A DNA stretch of 64,000 nucleotides from Gemmatimonadota bacterium. GTDB lineage: Bacteria > Gemmatimonadota > Gemmatimonadetes > Palauibacterales > Palauibacteraceae. The first letter of the stretch is position 1, and each line of letters starts with the position of its first letter. Below are positions 17,774 through 24,983 of the stretch, piece after piece. Below the pieces are notes generated by a model. It ran no database searches. It saw only the letters and a list, made by a program, of their open reading frames with translations, and had not been told where the DNA came from. Position numbers and translations under genes: made by a program. The DNA is taken from assembly GCA_022826685.1 (NCBI GenBank), contig JAJDUL010000035.1:1-64000 (forward strand), in the 5' to 3' direction.

Positions 17774-18867
17774 GACGTCGGGACTTCGTGCGCAGCGCCG
17801 GGAGCGCGGCCCTGCTGGGGGCGCTCCCCGGCTGCCGGTCGCCGGCCCCCGCGGAGGCGCCCTTTACGCTGTGGACGTGGGTTCACGGGAACCGCGACCG
17901 CGACACCGCCGCCTGGCGCGAACGGTTCGCCCGACTGCGCGAGGCGGGCTTTCACGCGGTCCTCGTGGGCGGCGGCGACGTCGATCTGGTCTCGGGAGCC
18001 GCCCGCGCGGAGGGACTCGAGTATCACCGCTGGTTCTGGACGATGAACCGTAACGGCGACGCCTGGGTGCAGGAGAACCACCCGGAGTGGTTCACGGTGA
18101 GCCGGAACCTGGAGAGCTCGCTCGATCACCCCCCTTACGTCGGGTACTACAAGTGGGTCTGCCCTTCGCGCGGACCCGTGCGCCAATACCTGCGCGGACG
18201 GATCGCGGACCTCGCCGCCCACCCGGCGGTGGACGGCGTCCACCTCGACTACGTGCGCCACTGCGACGTCATCCTCCCGCGCGCTCTCTGGGAGACCTAT
18301 GACCTCGTGCAGGACGTCGAGCACCCGGAGTTCGACTTCTGCTACTGTGACGTCTGCCGCGAACAGTTCGCCGCTCTCGATGGGAGGGATCCCCTGGAGA
18401 TCCCCGATCCGCCCGCCGACGAGGCCTGGCGTCGCTTCCGGTGGGACTCCGTGACGGGCGTCGTGCGCGAACTCGCCGGGGCGGCCCACGAGCACGGGAA
18501 GCCCATCACGGCCGCCGTCTTCCCGACCCCCTCCATCGCCCGCACGCTGGTCCGCCAGGACTGGGACCGGTGGCCCCTCGACCGCTTCTTCCCGATGCTC
18601 TACCAGAGCTTCTATCTGGAGGACATCCCCTGGATCGGCGAAGGGGTGCGCGAGGGGGTCGCGGCCCTCGCCGCCACCGATGGCGACGTGCGCGGAGGAA
18701 CCGCCACGCCGCTCAACGCCGGACTCTACCTGCCCGCGCTCGATCCGGCCGCGCTCGCGGAGGCCATCGCGACGGCCCGGGAGGCCGGCGCCTCCGGCGT
18801 GTCCACGTTCGAGATGGACGGCCTCACCGACGACCACCTCGCCGCCATCCGCGACGCCCCCGCCTGA
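17770..18867 (+). CDS. Tat-exported glycoside-hydrolase-like lipoprotein (TIM barrel)
   Basis: Predicted 365-residue protein with a Tat signal (MRRRDFVRSAG) ending in a lipobox (GALPGC), so it is probably a lipid-anchored periplasmic or surface enzyme. The body looks like the GHL10/DUF4015-type TIM barrel. Elements are TLWTWVHGNRDRD, GFHAVLVGGGDVDLV, DGVHLDYVRHCDVI (typical YDGIHLDYIRY strand), a CxxC-like CYCDVCREQF site and ITAAVFPTP. Such proteins are putative glycoside hydrolases with poorly known substrates. It shares an operon with the CBM9-like gene (4-nt overlap). Confidence 0.8.
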   Translation: MRRRDFVRSAGSAALLGALPGCRSPAPAEAPFTLWTWVHGNRDRDTAAWRERFARLREAGFHAVLVGGGDVDLVSGAARAEGLEYHRWFWTMNRNGDAWVQENHPEWFTVSRNLESSLDHPPYVGYYKWVCPSRGPVRQYLRGRIADLAAHPAVDGVHLDYVRHCDVILPRALWETYDLVQDVEHPEFDFCYCDVCREQFAALDGRDPLEIPDPPADEAWRRFRWDSVTGVVRELAGAAHEHGKPITAAVFPTPSIARTLVRQDWDRWPLDRFFPMLYQSFYLEDIPWIGEGVREGVAALAATDGDVRGGTATPLNAGLYLPALDPAALAEAIATAREAGASGVSTFEMDGLTDDHLAAIRDAPA

Positions 18868-18928
18868 TCCCGTCTCCCCCGTGGGCTGACCCGCCGCGGG
18901 CTCGGCTGGTATCGTGGCGCCCGATACG

Positions 18929-18960
18929 GTATCATGAATCATGAGTAAAATTCATGATAC
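18929..18960. promoter_or_regulatory. inverted repeat over the antitoxin start codon
   Basis: A perfect 11-bp inverted repeat (GTATCATGAAT at 18929-18939 and ATTCATGATAC at 18950-18960) flanks a 10-bp spacer that contains the antitoxin ATG at 18941. Such palindromes are typical operators for autorepressing antitoxin-toxin complexes. In RNA, the same arms could form a hairpin hiding the start codon. No Shine-Dalgarno sequence precedes the ATG, consistent with a leaderless message. An ATG at 18934 reads only Met-Asn-His-Glu before a stop and overlaps the real start in another frame. Confidence 0.65.
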
Positions 18961-19297
18961 TCGCGAGCGCGGACGGGTCGCGGAACCCGTGCAGGTCTAT
19001 CTGGCGCCGGCCGATCAGGATCGGCTCGGGCGTTTGCGGGACACGCTCGCCACCACCAAGTCGGATGTCCTGAGGCGCGGACTGGAGGCGCTGGAAACGC
19101 AACTCTCCGATCCGGACCACCACCCCGCGCTCTCGATCATCGGCCTCTTCCGCGGCGCCGCGGCCGCCGAGGCCCCCCCGCACGTCGACGCCGCGCGCGA
19201 TCACGACGAGGTCCTCGCCTCCGGTGAGATCGCGTCCTGGTCATCCGGATCGGGGAGCGACCTGCCGAACGAGCCCCCGGATGGTGCCTCCGAGTGA
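18941..19297 (+). CDS. ribbon-helix-helix antitoxin
   Basis: Predicted 118-residue DNA-binding antitoxin that neutralises the PIN toxin encoded next. The N-terminal VEP-VQVYLAPADQDRLGRLRD segment, followed by TTKSDVLRRGLEAL, is a ribbon-helix-helix fold (beta strand, helix, turn, helix). The acidic C-terminal tail (DEVLASGEI and beyond) is the likely toxin-binding part. The stop overlaps the toxin GTG by 4 nt. The start codon lies inside an 11-bp inverted repeat, so the gene is probably autoregulated. Confidence 0.82.
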   Translation: MSKIHDTRERGRVAEPVQVYLAPADQDRLGRLRDTLATTKSDVLRRGLEALETQLSDPDHHPALSIIGLFRGAAAAEAPPHVDAARDHDEVLASGEIASWSSGSGSDLPNEPPDGASE

Positions 19298-19710
19298 GAG
19301 CGCTGTTCGTGGATACCAGCGCGTGGTACCCGCTGTCCAACGGCTCGCATCCTGATCACGAGCGGGTGGCGGCGGTCCTTCGCACCCGCGTGCGTGAAGG
19401 GGTCGCGGTCGTGACGACGAACCTCGTGGTCGCCGAGACCCATGCGCTTCTCCTGCGGCGCGGAGGTCGGCAGGTCGCGCTCGCCTTCCTCGAGGCGATC
19501 CGGCAACCCCCGAACCGGATCGAATACACGACCCCCGAACGAGAGGCCGTCGCCATCGATCGCTGGCTCCGGCGCTTCGCCGACCAGCGCTTCTCACTCG
19601 CCGACGCCGTCAGCTTCACGGTGATGCGCGAACTCGGGATCGACGAAGCCCTGACGCTGGACCGGCACTTTCAAACAGCGGGTTTCGCGACGGTGCCCGG
19701 CGCGGCCTGA
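19294..19710 (+). CDS. PIN-domain toxin (VapC-type RNase)
   Basis: Predicted 138-residue PIN-domain endoribonuclease. Acidic residues expected to bind Mg2+ are Asp7 (LFVDTSAW), Glu48 (VVAETH), Asp104 (FSLADAVSF) and Asp123 (LTLDRHF). Family members cleave tRNA or rRNA when freed from the antitoxin. GTG 19294 overlaps the antitoxin stop (GTGA), the usual arrangement for coupled translation. It is followed by the S9 peptidase gene after about 85 bp. Confidence 0.88.
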   Translation: MRALFVDTSAWYPLSNGSHPDHERVAAVLRTRVREGVAVVTTNLVVAETHALLLRRGGRQVALAFLEAIRQPPNRIEYTTPEREAVAIDRWLRRFADQRFSLADAVSFTVMRELGIDEALTLDRHFQTAGFATVPGAA

Positions 19711-19795
19711 CCCCACCGGACCCTTGTCCCGGGGGAACGGCTCCACCAACATCGATGGACCGCGACGAATCCCCGCGAATCGCAGGAGATGTGCC

Positions 19796-21850
19796 ATGTC
19801 TCGCCGCATCCTCGGACTCGGAATCCTCGCCGTTCTCGTCTCCACCGTCCCCGTCTCCGGCCAGCGCCGCGCGATGACGATCGTGGATCTCATCGACATC
19901 CCCGGTCTCGCCGACCCGCGGATATCGCCGGACGGGTCGGAAGTGCTCTACGTGAGGACGGACACCGACTGGGAAGCCAACGCCACGGTTTCCCACATCT
20001 GGCGCGTCGCGATGGACGGCTCCGGCACGACGCGCATGACGAACGGCGAGGGCGGTGAATCGAGCCCGCGCTGGTCGCCCGACGGCTCGCGCATCGCCTT
20101 CGTCGCGAACCGGCACGATACGGAGCACAGCCAGGTGTTCGTGATGCCGACCCGCGGCGGCGAGGCCGGCGCCGTGAGCGAACACCCGACGCCCGTGGGT
20201 TCGATTTCGTGGTCCGGCGATGGCGCCTGGATCTACTTCATGGCGGTCGACGAGAAGTCGGAGGCCGAAAAGGCGCGCGAAGCGGTCAACGACAACGTGT
20301 TTCGCTATGAAGAGGACAAGCTCCCCACCGGACTCTGGCGGGTTTCGAGCGAAGGGGGCGCGGCGGAGCGCGTGACGGAGGCCGGCCTGATGGTCCGAGG
20401 GTACTCGACCTCGCGCGACGGGACGCTCCTCCTCGTGCAGCTGGCGCCGACCGCCCTCTACGACGACCTGCTGAACTCGGAACTGTGGGTGATGGGTCCC
20501 GATGGGACCGGTGGGCGCCGGATCACCGACAATCACGTGGGAGAAGTCGGCGCATCCCTCTCTCCGGACAACCGTCACGCGCTCTTCGTCGCGAACACGA
20601 ACGACGAACTGAGCGATTTCTACTTCAACCAGCGCCTGTTCGTTGTCCCGACCGACGGTGGCGATCCCGTCTCCGTGGTGCCGGGAGGAAGCTTCGACGT
20701 CAACGCCGCGGTGTGGTCGCGAGACGGTCGCTCGATCTATTTCCGCGCGAATACCGGCGTTCGCCAGCAGATCTACTCCGTGCCCGCCGATGCCTCCGAT
20801 GCGGGGCGCGCCGAGGCGGTCACCGAGGGAGACCACTCGGTCGGCGCCTGGGACTACCACCCTTCATCCGGTATGCACCTCTACGCGGTCAGCAGTTCGA
20901 CCAACGCCGGGGACCTGTGGGCGATGGCGGGATCGGGCCCGGCACGCCAGGTCACGCACCTCTTCGACTACCTCGCCGAAGAGTTCCTCCTGCCGCGCAT
21001 GGAAGCCGTGCAGTACGCCGGCGACGACGGTGTCGAGGTGGAGGGTCTCATCTTCTATCCCATCGACTACCAGGAGGGCGAGCGGTACCCGCTCGTCGTG
21101 CAGACGCACGGAGGCCCCCCGTCGTCCGACAAGTTCCGCTTCGCGCGCTCGAGCAACTACGAAACCGTGCTCGCCGCCCGCGGATGGTTCGTCTTCAAGC
21201 CCAATTATCGCGGGTCCACCGGATACGGCGACGACTTCCTGCGCAACATGATCGGCAACTACTTCGACCAGGCCCACAAGGACGTGATGGCCGGAGTGGA
21301 CCATCTCATCGAGCGCGGACTCGTGGACGGCGACCGCATGGCGAAGATGGGCTGGAGCGCCGGCGGCCACATGACGAACAAGATCATCACCTGGACGGAC
21401 CGCTTCAAGGCGGCATCGTCAGGCGCGGGCGCCGTGAACTGGATGTCGATGTACGCGCAATCCGACGTCCGCATCTATCGCACGCCGTGGTTCGGGGGCA
21501 CCCCGTGGTCCGAGGACGCCCCGGTCGAGCAGTACATGGCCGATTCACCGCTCTTCGAGCTCCACAAGGTCGTGACCCCGACCCTCGTCCTCGTCGGAGA
21601 GAACGACGAGCGCGTGCCGATGCCGCAGTCCGTCGAACTGTACCAGGGACTGAAGCACAACGGCGTGCCGACCCACCTCTACGTGGCGCCCGAGCAGGGT
21701 CACGGCTGGGTCGAACTGCAGCAGCGCCTGTTCAAGGCGAACGTCGAACTGGACTGGTACTACCGCTGGGTGCTGGGCGAGGAGTACGAGTGGGAAACGT
21801 CCCCCGTCCACCCGGACAAGAAGGAGGCCGTCACCACGGCCGGCGGGTAG
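19796..21850 (+). CDS. exported S9 family peptidase (DPP/acylaminoacyl-type)
   Basis: Predicted 684-residue secreted serine peptidase. A signal peptide (MSRRILGLGILAVLVS to VSGQ) precedes a beta-propeller built of WD40/PD40-like blades (ADPRISPDGSEVLYVR, SSPRWSPDGSRIAFVA). The C-terminal alpha/beta-hydrolase domain carries the catalytic Ser521 (GWSAGG), an Asp near residue 604 (GENDERVP) and a His near 636 (EQGHGW). It most likely removes dipeptides or acyl-amino acids from peptides in the periplasm. ATG 19796 has CAGGAG at -12. It stands alone between two toxin-antitoxin modules. Confidence 0.94.
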   Translation: MSRRILGLGILAVLVSTVPVSGQRRAMTIVDLIDIPGLADPRISPDGSEVLYVRTDTDWEANATVSHIWRVAMDGSGTTRMTNGEGGESSPRWSPDGSRIAFVANRHDTEHSQVFVMPTRGGEAGAVSEHPTPVGSISWSGDGAWIYFMAVDEKSEAEKAREAVNDNVFRYEEDKLPTGLWRVSSEGGAAERVTEAGLMVRGYSTSRDGTLLLVQLAPTALYDDLLNSELWVMGPDGTGGRRITDNHVGEVGASLSPDNRHALFVANTNDELSDFYFNQRLFVVPTDGGDPVSVVPGGSFDVNAAVWSRDGRSIYFRANTGVRQQIYSVPADASDAGRAEAVTEGDHSVGAWDYHPSSGMHLYAVSSSTNAGDLWAMAGSGPARQVTHLFDYLAEEFLLPRMEAVQYAGDDGVEVEGLIFYPIDYQEGERYPLVVQTHGGPPSSDKFRFARSSNYETVLAARGWFVFKPNYRGSTGYGDDFLRNMIGNYFDQAHKDVMAGVDHLIERGLVDGDRMAKMGWSAGGHMTNKIITWTDRFKAASSGAGAVNWMSMYAQSDVRIYRTPWFGGTPWSEDAPVEQYMADSPLFELHKVVTPTLVLVGENDERVPMPQSVELYQGLKHNGVPTHLYVAPEQGHGWVELQQRLFKANVELDWYYRWVLGEEYEWETSPVHPDKKEAVTTAGG

Positions 21851-21866
21851 CGATGGGCCGCGGAGC

Positions 21867-21895
21867 TTGAACCTGTACAGGTAGTTGTATAGGTT
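21867..21895 (+). promoter_or_regulatory. promoter of the Phd/PIN module
   Basis: TTGAAC at 21867-21872 and TAGGTT at 21890-21895 are separated by exactly 17 bp and resemble -35 and -10 hexamers. The -10 ends 7 bases before the antitoxin ATG at 21903, and there is no Shine-Dalgarno sequence, so the transcript is likely leaderless. A 12-bp palindrome covers the end of the -35 box and the spacer. Confidence 0.6.
21871..21882. promoter_or_regulatory. palindromic operator ACCTGTACAGGT
   Basis: This 12-bp perfect palindrome lies between the -35 and -10 boxes of the Phd/PIN promoter. A second TGTACA core occurs at 21898-21903, next to the start codon, and a related TTGTATAGG lies between them. Spaced repeats like these are typical binding sites for Phd/YefM antitoxin-toxin complexes. 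Confidence 0.55.
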
Positions 21896-21902
21896 TCTGT
21901 AC

Positions 21903-22151
21903 ATGATCAGGGTCAACATTGCCGAGGCTCGGGCCGATCTGGCCCGGTATCTCGCCCGCGTGGAGCGGGGCGAGACGGTCACGCTGTGCCGGCGCAACGT
22001 GCCGATTGCGGAGATCCGTCCCCTGCCGTCGACGCCGGTCCGCGAACGGCCGATCGGAATCGACCGGGGGATGAAGGTGCCGGCGAGCTTCTTCGAACCC
22101 CTGCCGGAACCCGTGCTGCGGGCGTTCCAGGGTGACGCCGGCGAGCCGTGA
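21903..22151 (+). CDS. Phd/YefM-type antitoxin
   Basis: Predicted 82-residue antitoxin. The start MIRVNIAEARADLARYLARVERGETVTLCRRNVPIAEI is the typical Phd/YefM DNA-binding fold (beta strand, helix, GE-x-V-x-ITRRGKPVA-like hairpin). The C-terminal half (PIGIDRGMKVPASFFEPLPE) matches the toxin-binding tail of VapB-like members. ATG 21903 is preferred because it gives the canonical family N-terminus and lies 7 bases from the -10 box. Its stop overlaps the toxin GTG. Confidence 0.85.
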   Translation: MIRVNIAEARADLARYLARVERGETVTLCRRNVPIAEIRPLPSTPVRERPIGIDRGMKVPASFFEPLPEPVLRAFQGDAGEP

Positions 22152-22534
22152 GGCTGCTCGTCGACACGTGCACGTTCCTGTGGATGGCGGCGGCGGATTC
22201 AAGGCTGTCCCGGACGGCGGAGGCGGCGTGCAGAGATCCGGGCAACACGGTCTACCTGAGTGCGCTCTCGGCTTGGGAAATTGCGATCAAGCACCGCCTC
22301 GGGCGGTTGCCGCTCCCCGAATCGCCCGTCCGCTACGTTCCGAGTCGGCGCGAGTGGCTGGAACTCGAACCGATCCCCTTCGATGAGGCATCGGCGGCGC
22401 ACGAAGTGCTCCTGCCGACCCTCCATACGGACCCCTTCGACCGCGGGCTCGTCTCGCAGGCGATCGTGAACGGATTGACGATCGTTACGCCCGACGAGGC
22501 GATCTCCTCGTATCCCGCGCCCGTCCTCTGGTGA
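22148..22534 (+). CDS. PIN-domain toxin
   Basis: Predicted 128-residue PIN-domain RNase partnering the Phd-type antitoxin. Metal-binding acidic residues are Asp6 (LLVDTCTF), Glu44 (LSAWEIAIKHRLGRL), Asp98 (TDPFDRGLVSQAI) and Asp116 (VTPDEAI). The WEIAIK-x-RLGRL and DPFDR motifs mark the VapC/PIN subgroup usually found with Phd antitoxins. GTG 22148 overlaps the antitoxin stop. The gene converges on the DUF5916 gene, with 21 bp between the stops. Confidence 0.9.
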   Translation: MRLLVDTCTFLWMAAADSRLSRTAEAACRDPGNTVYLSALSAWEIAIKHRLGRLPLPESPVRYVPSRREWLELEPIPFDEASAAHEVLLPTLHTDPFDRGLVSQAIVNGLTIVTPDEAISSYPAPVLW

Positions 22535-22555
22535 TCGTCCGCCGCGGGAGCCGAT

Positions 22556-24856
22556 TCAGAAGGCGAGCATGCGCGTCAGCTTGAGGGTCAGGCTGCGGCC
22601 CGGGGGCGTGCCGTCGCCGGTCGTGATCCGCTGTTCGTTCCAGACGAGGTAGAGGTCGCTCAGCGGCGCATGGATGAGGTTGAAGCGCACGTTCGAGTTG
22701 AAGACGTTGTGCGCCGGATCGTACTGGACCAGCGCGTCGACGAACATGTCGGGATTGAACGAGTAGTTGGTGCGCACGGTCCACAATGTCCGCACGAAGC
22801 TCGCGTCCGGGAGGTCCAGCGTCGCGTCGGTCCGCGACATTCCGACCGAGGCCCGGAAGTGGTACGACGGCTTGAAGTTCATCGTCAGCGACAGCGATTT
22901 CTGCGTGCCGCTCCATAGTTCGCCCAGCGTGCCACGCCAGCGGAACGAGAACATGCGGCTGGCGTCCGTCCCCCCCGTCAGCGACCACGGGGCCCAGCTG
23001 TAGGATCCCGGCGGGATCGGATCGATCCGTCGGTCGAGTCGGAACGGCCGGTCGATGCGTTCGAAGGTCGGGTCCACCTGGATCTGGACGTTCCCTCCGT
23101 TGTTCAGGAAGAACGTGATGCCCGTATGCAGCCACTTGGCGAGCATCCGGTTATCGAGATCGTCGTAGTAGTTCCAGACGATGTGGGGATGGACCTCCCG
23201 CACCCCGAGCCGGCGCATGAACTGGAAGCGGGGGCGGATGCCCCAATCGACGAAGTACTTCCGAAACCCGGTGCGCCGGAGGAAGCCGAGGTCGTTCCGG
23301 AAGTCCGGCGACATCTCCATGAAGCCGAACTTGATGTGGTGAAAGTTGCCCTCGCGGTTCAGCGAGGTGCGGACCGTGTAGCCGCCGCGGTCCCGATCCA
23401 GGGGTGGAGCGAGGTTGTCCCCGCCGCCCGTTGCCCGTGCGTCCGACGCGAGGTAGTAGACGCTGAGGTCGATCTCTCCGGGGAAACGGATGTACGTGTC
23501 TGCGCCGTAGATGCGATTGAAGTCCTCACGGCCGCCCTCCGTCGCGCGGCGGAACATGAAGATCCCGCCGATGTCGGACGACCGGAACAGGTTCCTGCGC
23601 GCACGGAACACTCCCCAGTCGCTTCCGGGCGCGCCGTGAGCGTCGCCCGTCCGCATCGCCATCGCCCCGACCTGGAAGCCGGCCGCGTTGCCGGTGACGC
23701 GCGCGCCGCCATGAATGGGCTGCGTTCTCCCGTCCGCCGTGAGCCCGATGCGCCGGCTGAAGAAGGGAAGGAGGTCCTCGTCGTAGCGGGGCTGGAGGTT
23801 GGTGCGCGTGTTTCGAGCCGCGTCACCGACGTAGAAGAGTCCCGAATTCTCGAGGAAGAACTCCCGTTTCTCGGGAAAAAAGAGGCTGAACTGGGTGAGG
23901 TTCACGCGTTGCTCGTCGGCCTCCACCTGCGCGAAGTCCGGGTTCACCGTGAGGTCGAGGGCGAGCCCGCGCGTCATGCCCCATTTGAGGTCGAGACCCC
24001 CCTGCAACTCCCGGTCGAACACCGAGCCGCCGGTGCCGCGGACGGTGTTGGCGAGCGCATATGGGGTGAAGCGGAGGTCGCGCCCCGCGCTTCGAGTGCC
24101 CGGCAGACCCGTGAGCGTGCCGGCGAGCGAGAGTCGGGTGAGGGCGTAGGCCCGCGGTATGGCGGCCCAGAACGCGATCTCGTTGTTGCGCCGGATGCGA
24201 CGGCTGAAGTTGATCCCCCACACGTCCCCCACGGGGGCGGAGCGGATCGACCGGAAGGGGATCTCCATCTCGACGGTCCAGCCTTCGTCGTCCCGCCGGG
24301 TCTCGACGCGCCAGATGGCGTCCCAGCTCGCGTTGACCTCGCGGCCCTCATTGGCGATCTGGCGGTCCGCGCGGGCGCCGGCCGCGTTCGTCATGAACAC
24401 GTAGCCGTTCCGCCGGTCGTGGAACGTATCGAGGATGACGGCGAACACGTCCTGCGCGCCCTCGTCGAAGTCCTTGCGGATGTCGTTGACGACGATGCCG
24501 TCCGCCTGCGCGTCGTGCAGCCGGGCCGCTACGTACAGGTTGCCGTCGCCGTGCGCCACCCAGACGTGCGTGTGCTGTGTGGCGGTCAGACCTTCGTCGG
24601 GTTCCGCCTGGATGAAGCCGGTAGCCGGTTCCGTCTGCCACGCGGGCTCGTCGAGAATGCCGTCGAGTCGAATGGGGCCCGTGAGCGCCCGGACCGCGAG
24701 CGTGGGCCGCGGGAGAGCCGACACGTCCGCCACGGGCTCGGCTCGGTCCGGCGCTTCCTGGGCCGCACCGGGGCCGGCGACGGGGAACACCGGCAGCCCC
24801 ACGACGAACGCCGCACGGACGAGAACGCGTCGAGGCCGGATCGGAGGCCGGGGCAT
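22556..24856 (-). CDS. DUF5916 outer-membrane protein with CBM9-like N-terminus
   Basis: Predicted 766-residue protein. After a signal peptide (to about GPGAAQ) comes a CBM9-like domain (IRLDGILDEPAWQTEPA, HVWVAHGDGNLYVAARLHD, FAVILDTFHDRRNGYVFMTN, GWTVEMEIPFRSIR). The remainder is the DUF5916 region, rich in alternating aromatic strands and ending in Phe (LTLKLTRMLAF), the usual signal for beta-barrel assembly. Landmarks are VNPDFAQVEADEQRVNLT and FFPEKREFFLENSGLF. Function is unknown; family members are thought to be surface receptors or channels for glycans or peptides. Confidence 0.87.
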   Translation of the reverse strand: MPRPPIRPRRVLVRAAFVVGLPVFPVAGPGAAQEAPDRAEPVADVSALPRPTLAVRALTGPIRLDGILDEPAWQTEPATGFIQAEPDEGLTATQHTHVWVAHGDGNLYVAARLHDAQADGIVVNDIRKDFDEGAQDVFAVILDTFHDRRNGYVFMTNAAGARADRQIANEGREVNASWDAIWRVETRRDDEGWTVEMEIPFRSIRSAPVGDVWGINFSRRIRRNNEIAFWAAIPRAYALTRLSLAGTLTGLPGTRSAGRDLRFTPYALANTVRGTGGSVFDRELQGGLDLKWGMTRGLALDLTVNPDFAQVEADEQRVNLTQFSLFFPEKREFFLENSGLFYVGDAARNTRTNLQPRYDEDLLPFFSRRIGLTADGRTQPIHGGARVTGNAAGFQVGAMAMRTGDAHGAPGSDWGVFRARRNLFRSSDIGGIFMFRRATEGGREDFNRIYGADTYIRFPGEIDLSVYYLASDARATGGGDNLAPPLDRDRGGYTVRTSLNREGNFHHIKFGFMEMSPDFRNDLGFLRRTGFRKYFVDWGIRPRFQFMRRLGVREVHPHIVWNYYDDLDNRMLAKWLHTGITFFLNNGGNVQIQVDPTFERIDRPFRLDRRIDPIPPGSYSWAPWSLTGGTDASRMFSFRWRGTLGELWSGTQKSLSLTMNFKPSYHFRASVGMSRTDATLDLPDASFVRTLWTVRTNYSFNPDMFVDALVQYDPAHNVFNSNVRFNLIHAPLSDLYLVWNEQRITTGDGTPPGRSLTLKLTRMLAF

Positions 24857-24983
24857 CGGATCTCCACGGACGGCCCGGCCGGATGCCGGGATGGCACAAT
24901 CCTACGTTGCTGGACGAGTTCCGGGGAGGTCGGTACCGTCCCTGCCGGTGGCGGGCCAGACCCTCGACGATGGGGAGCATGAG

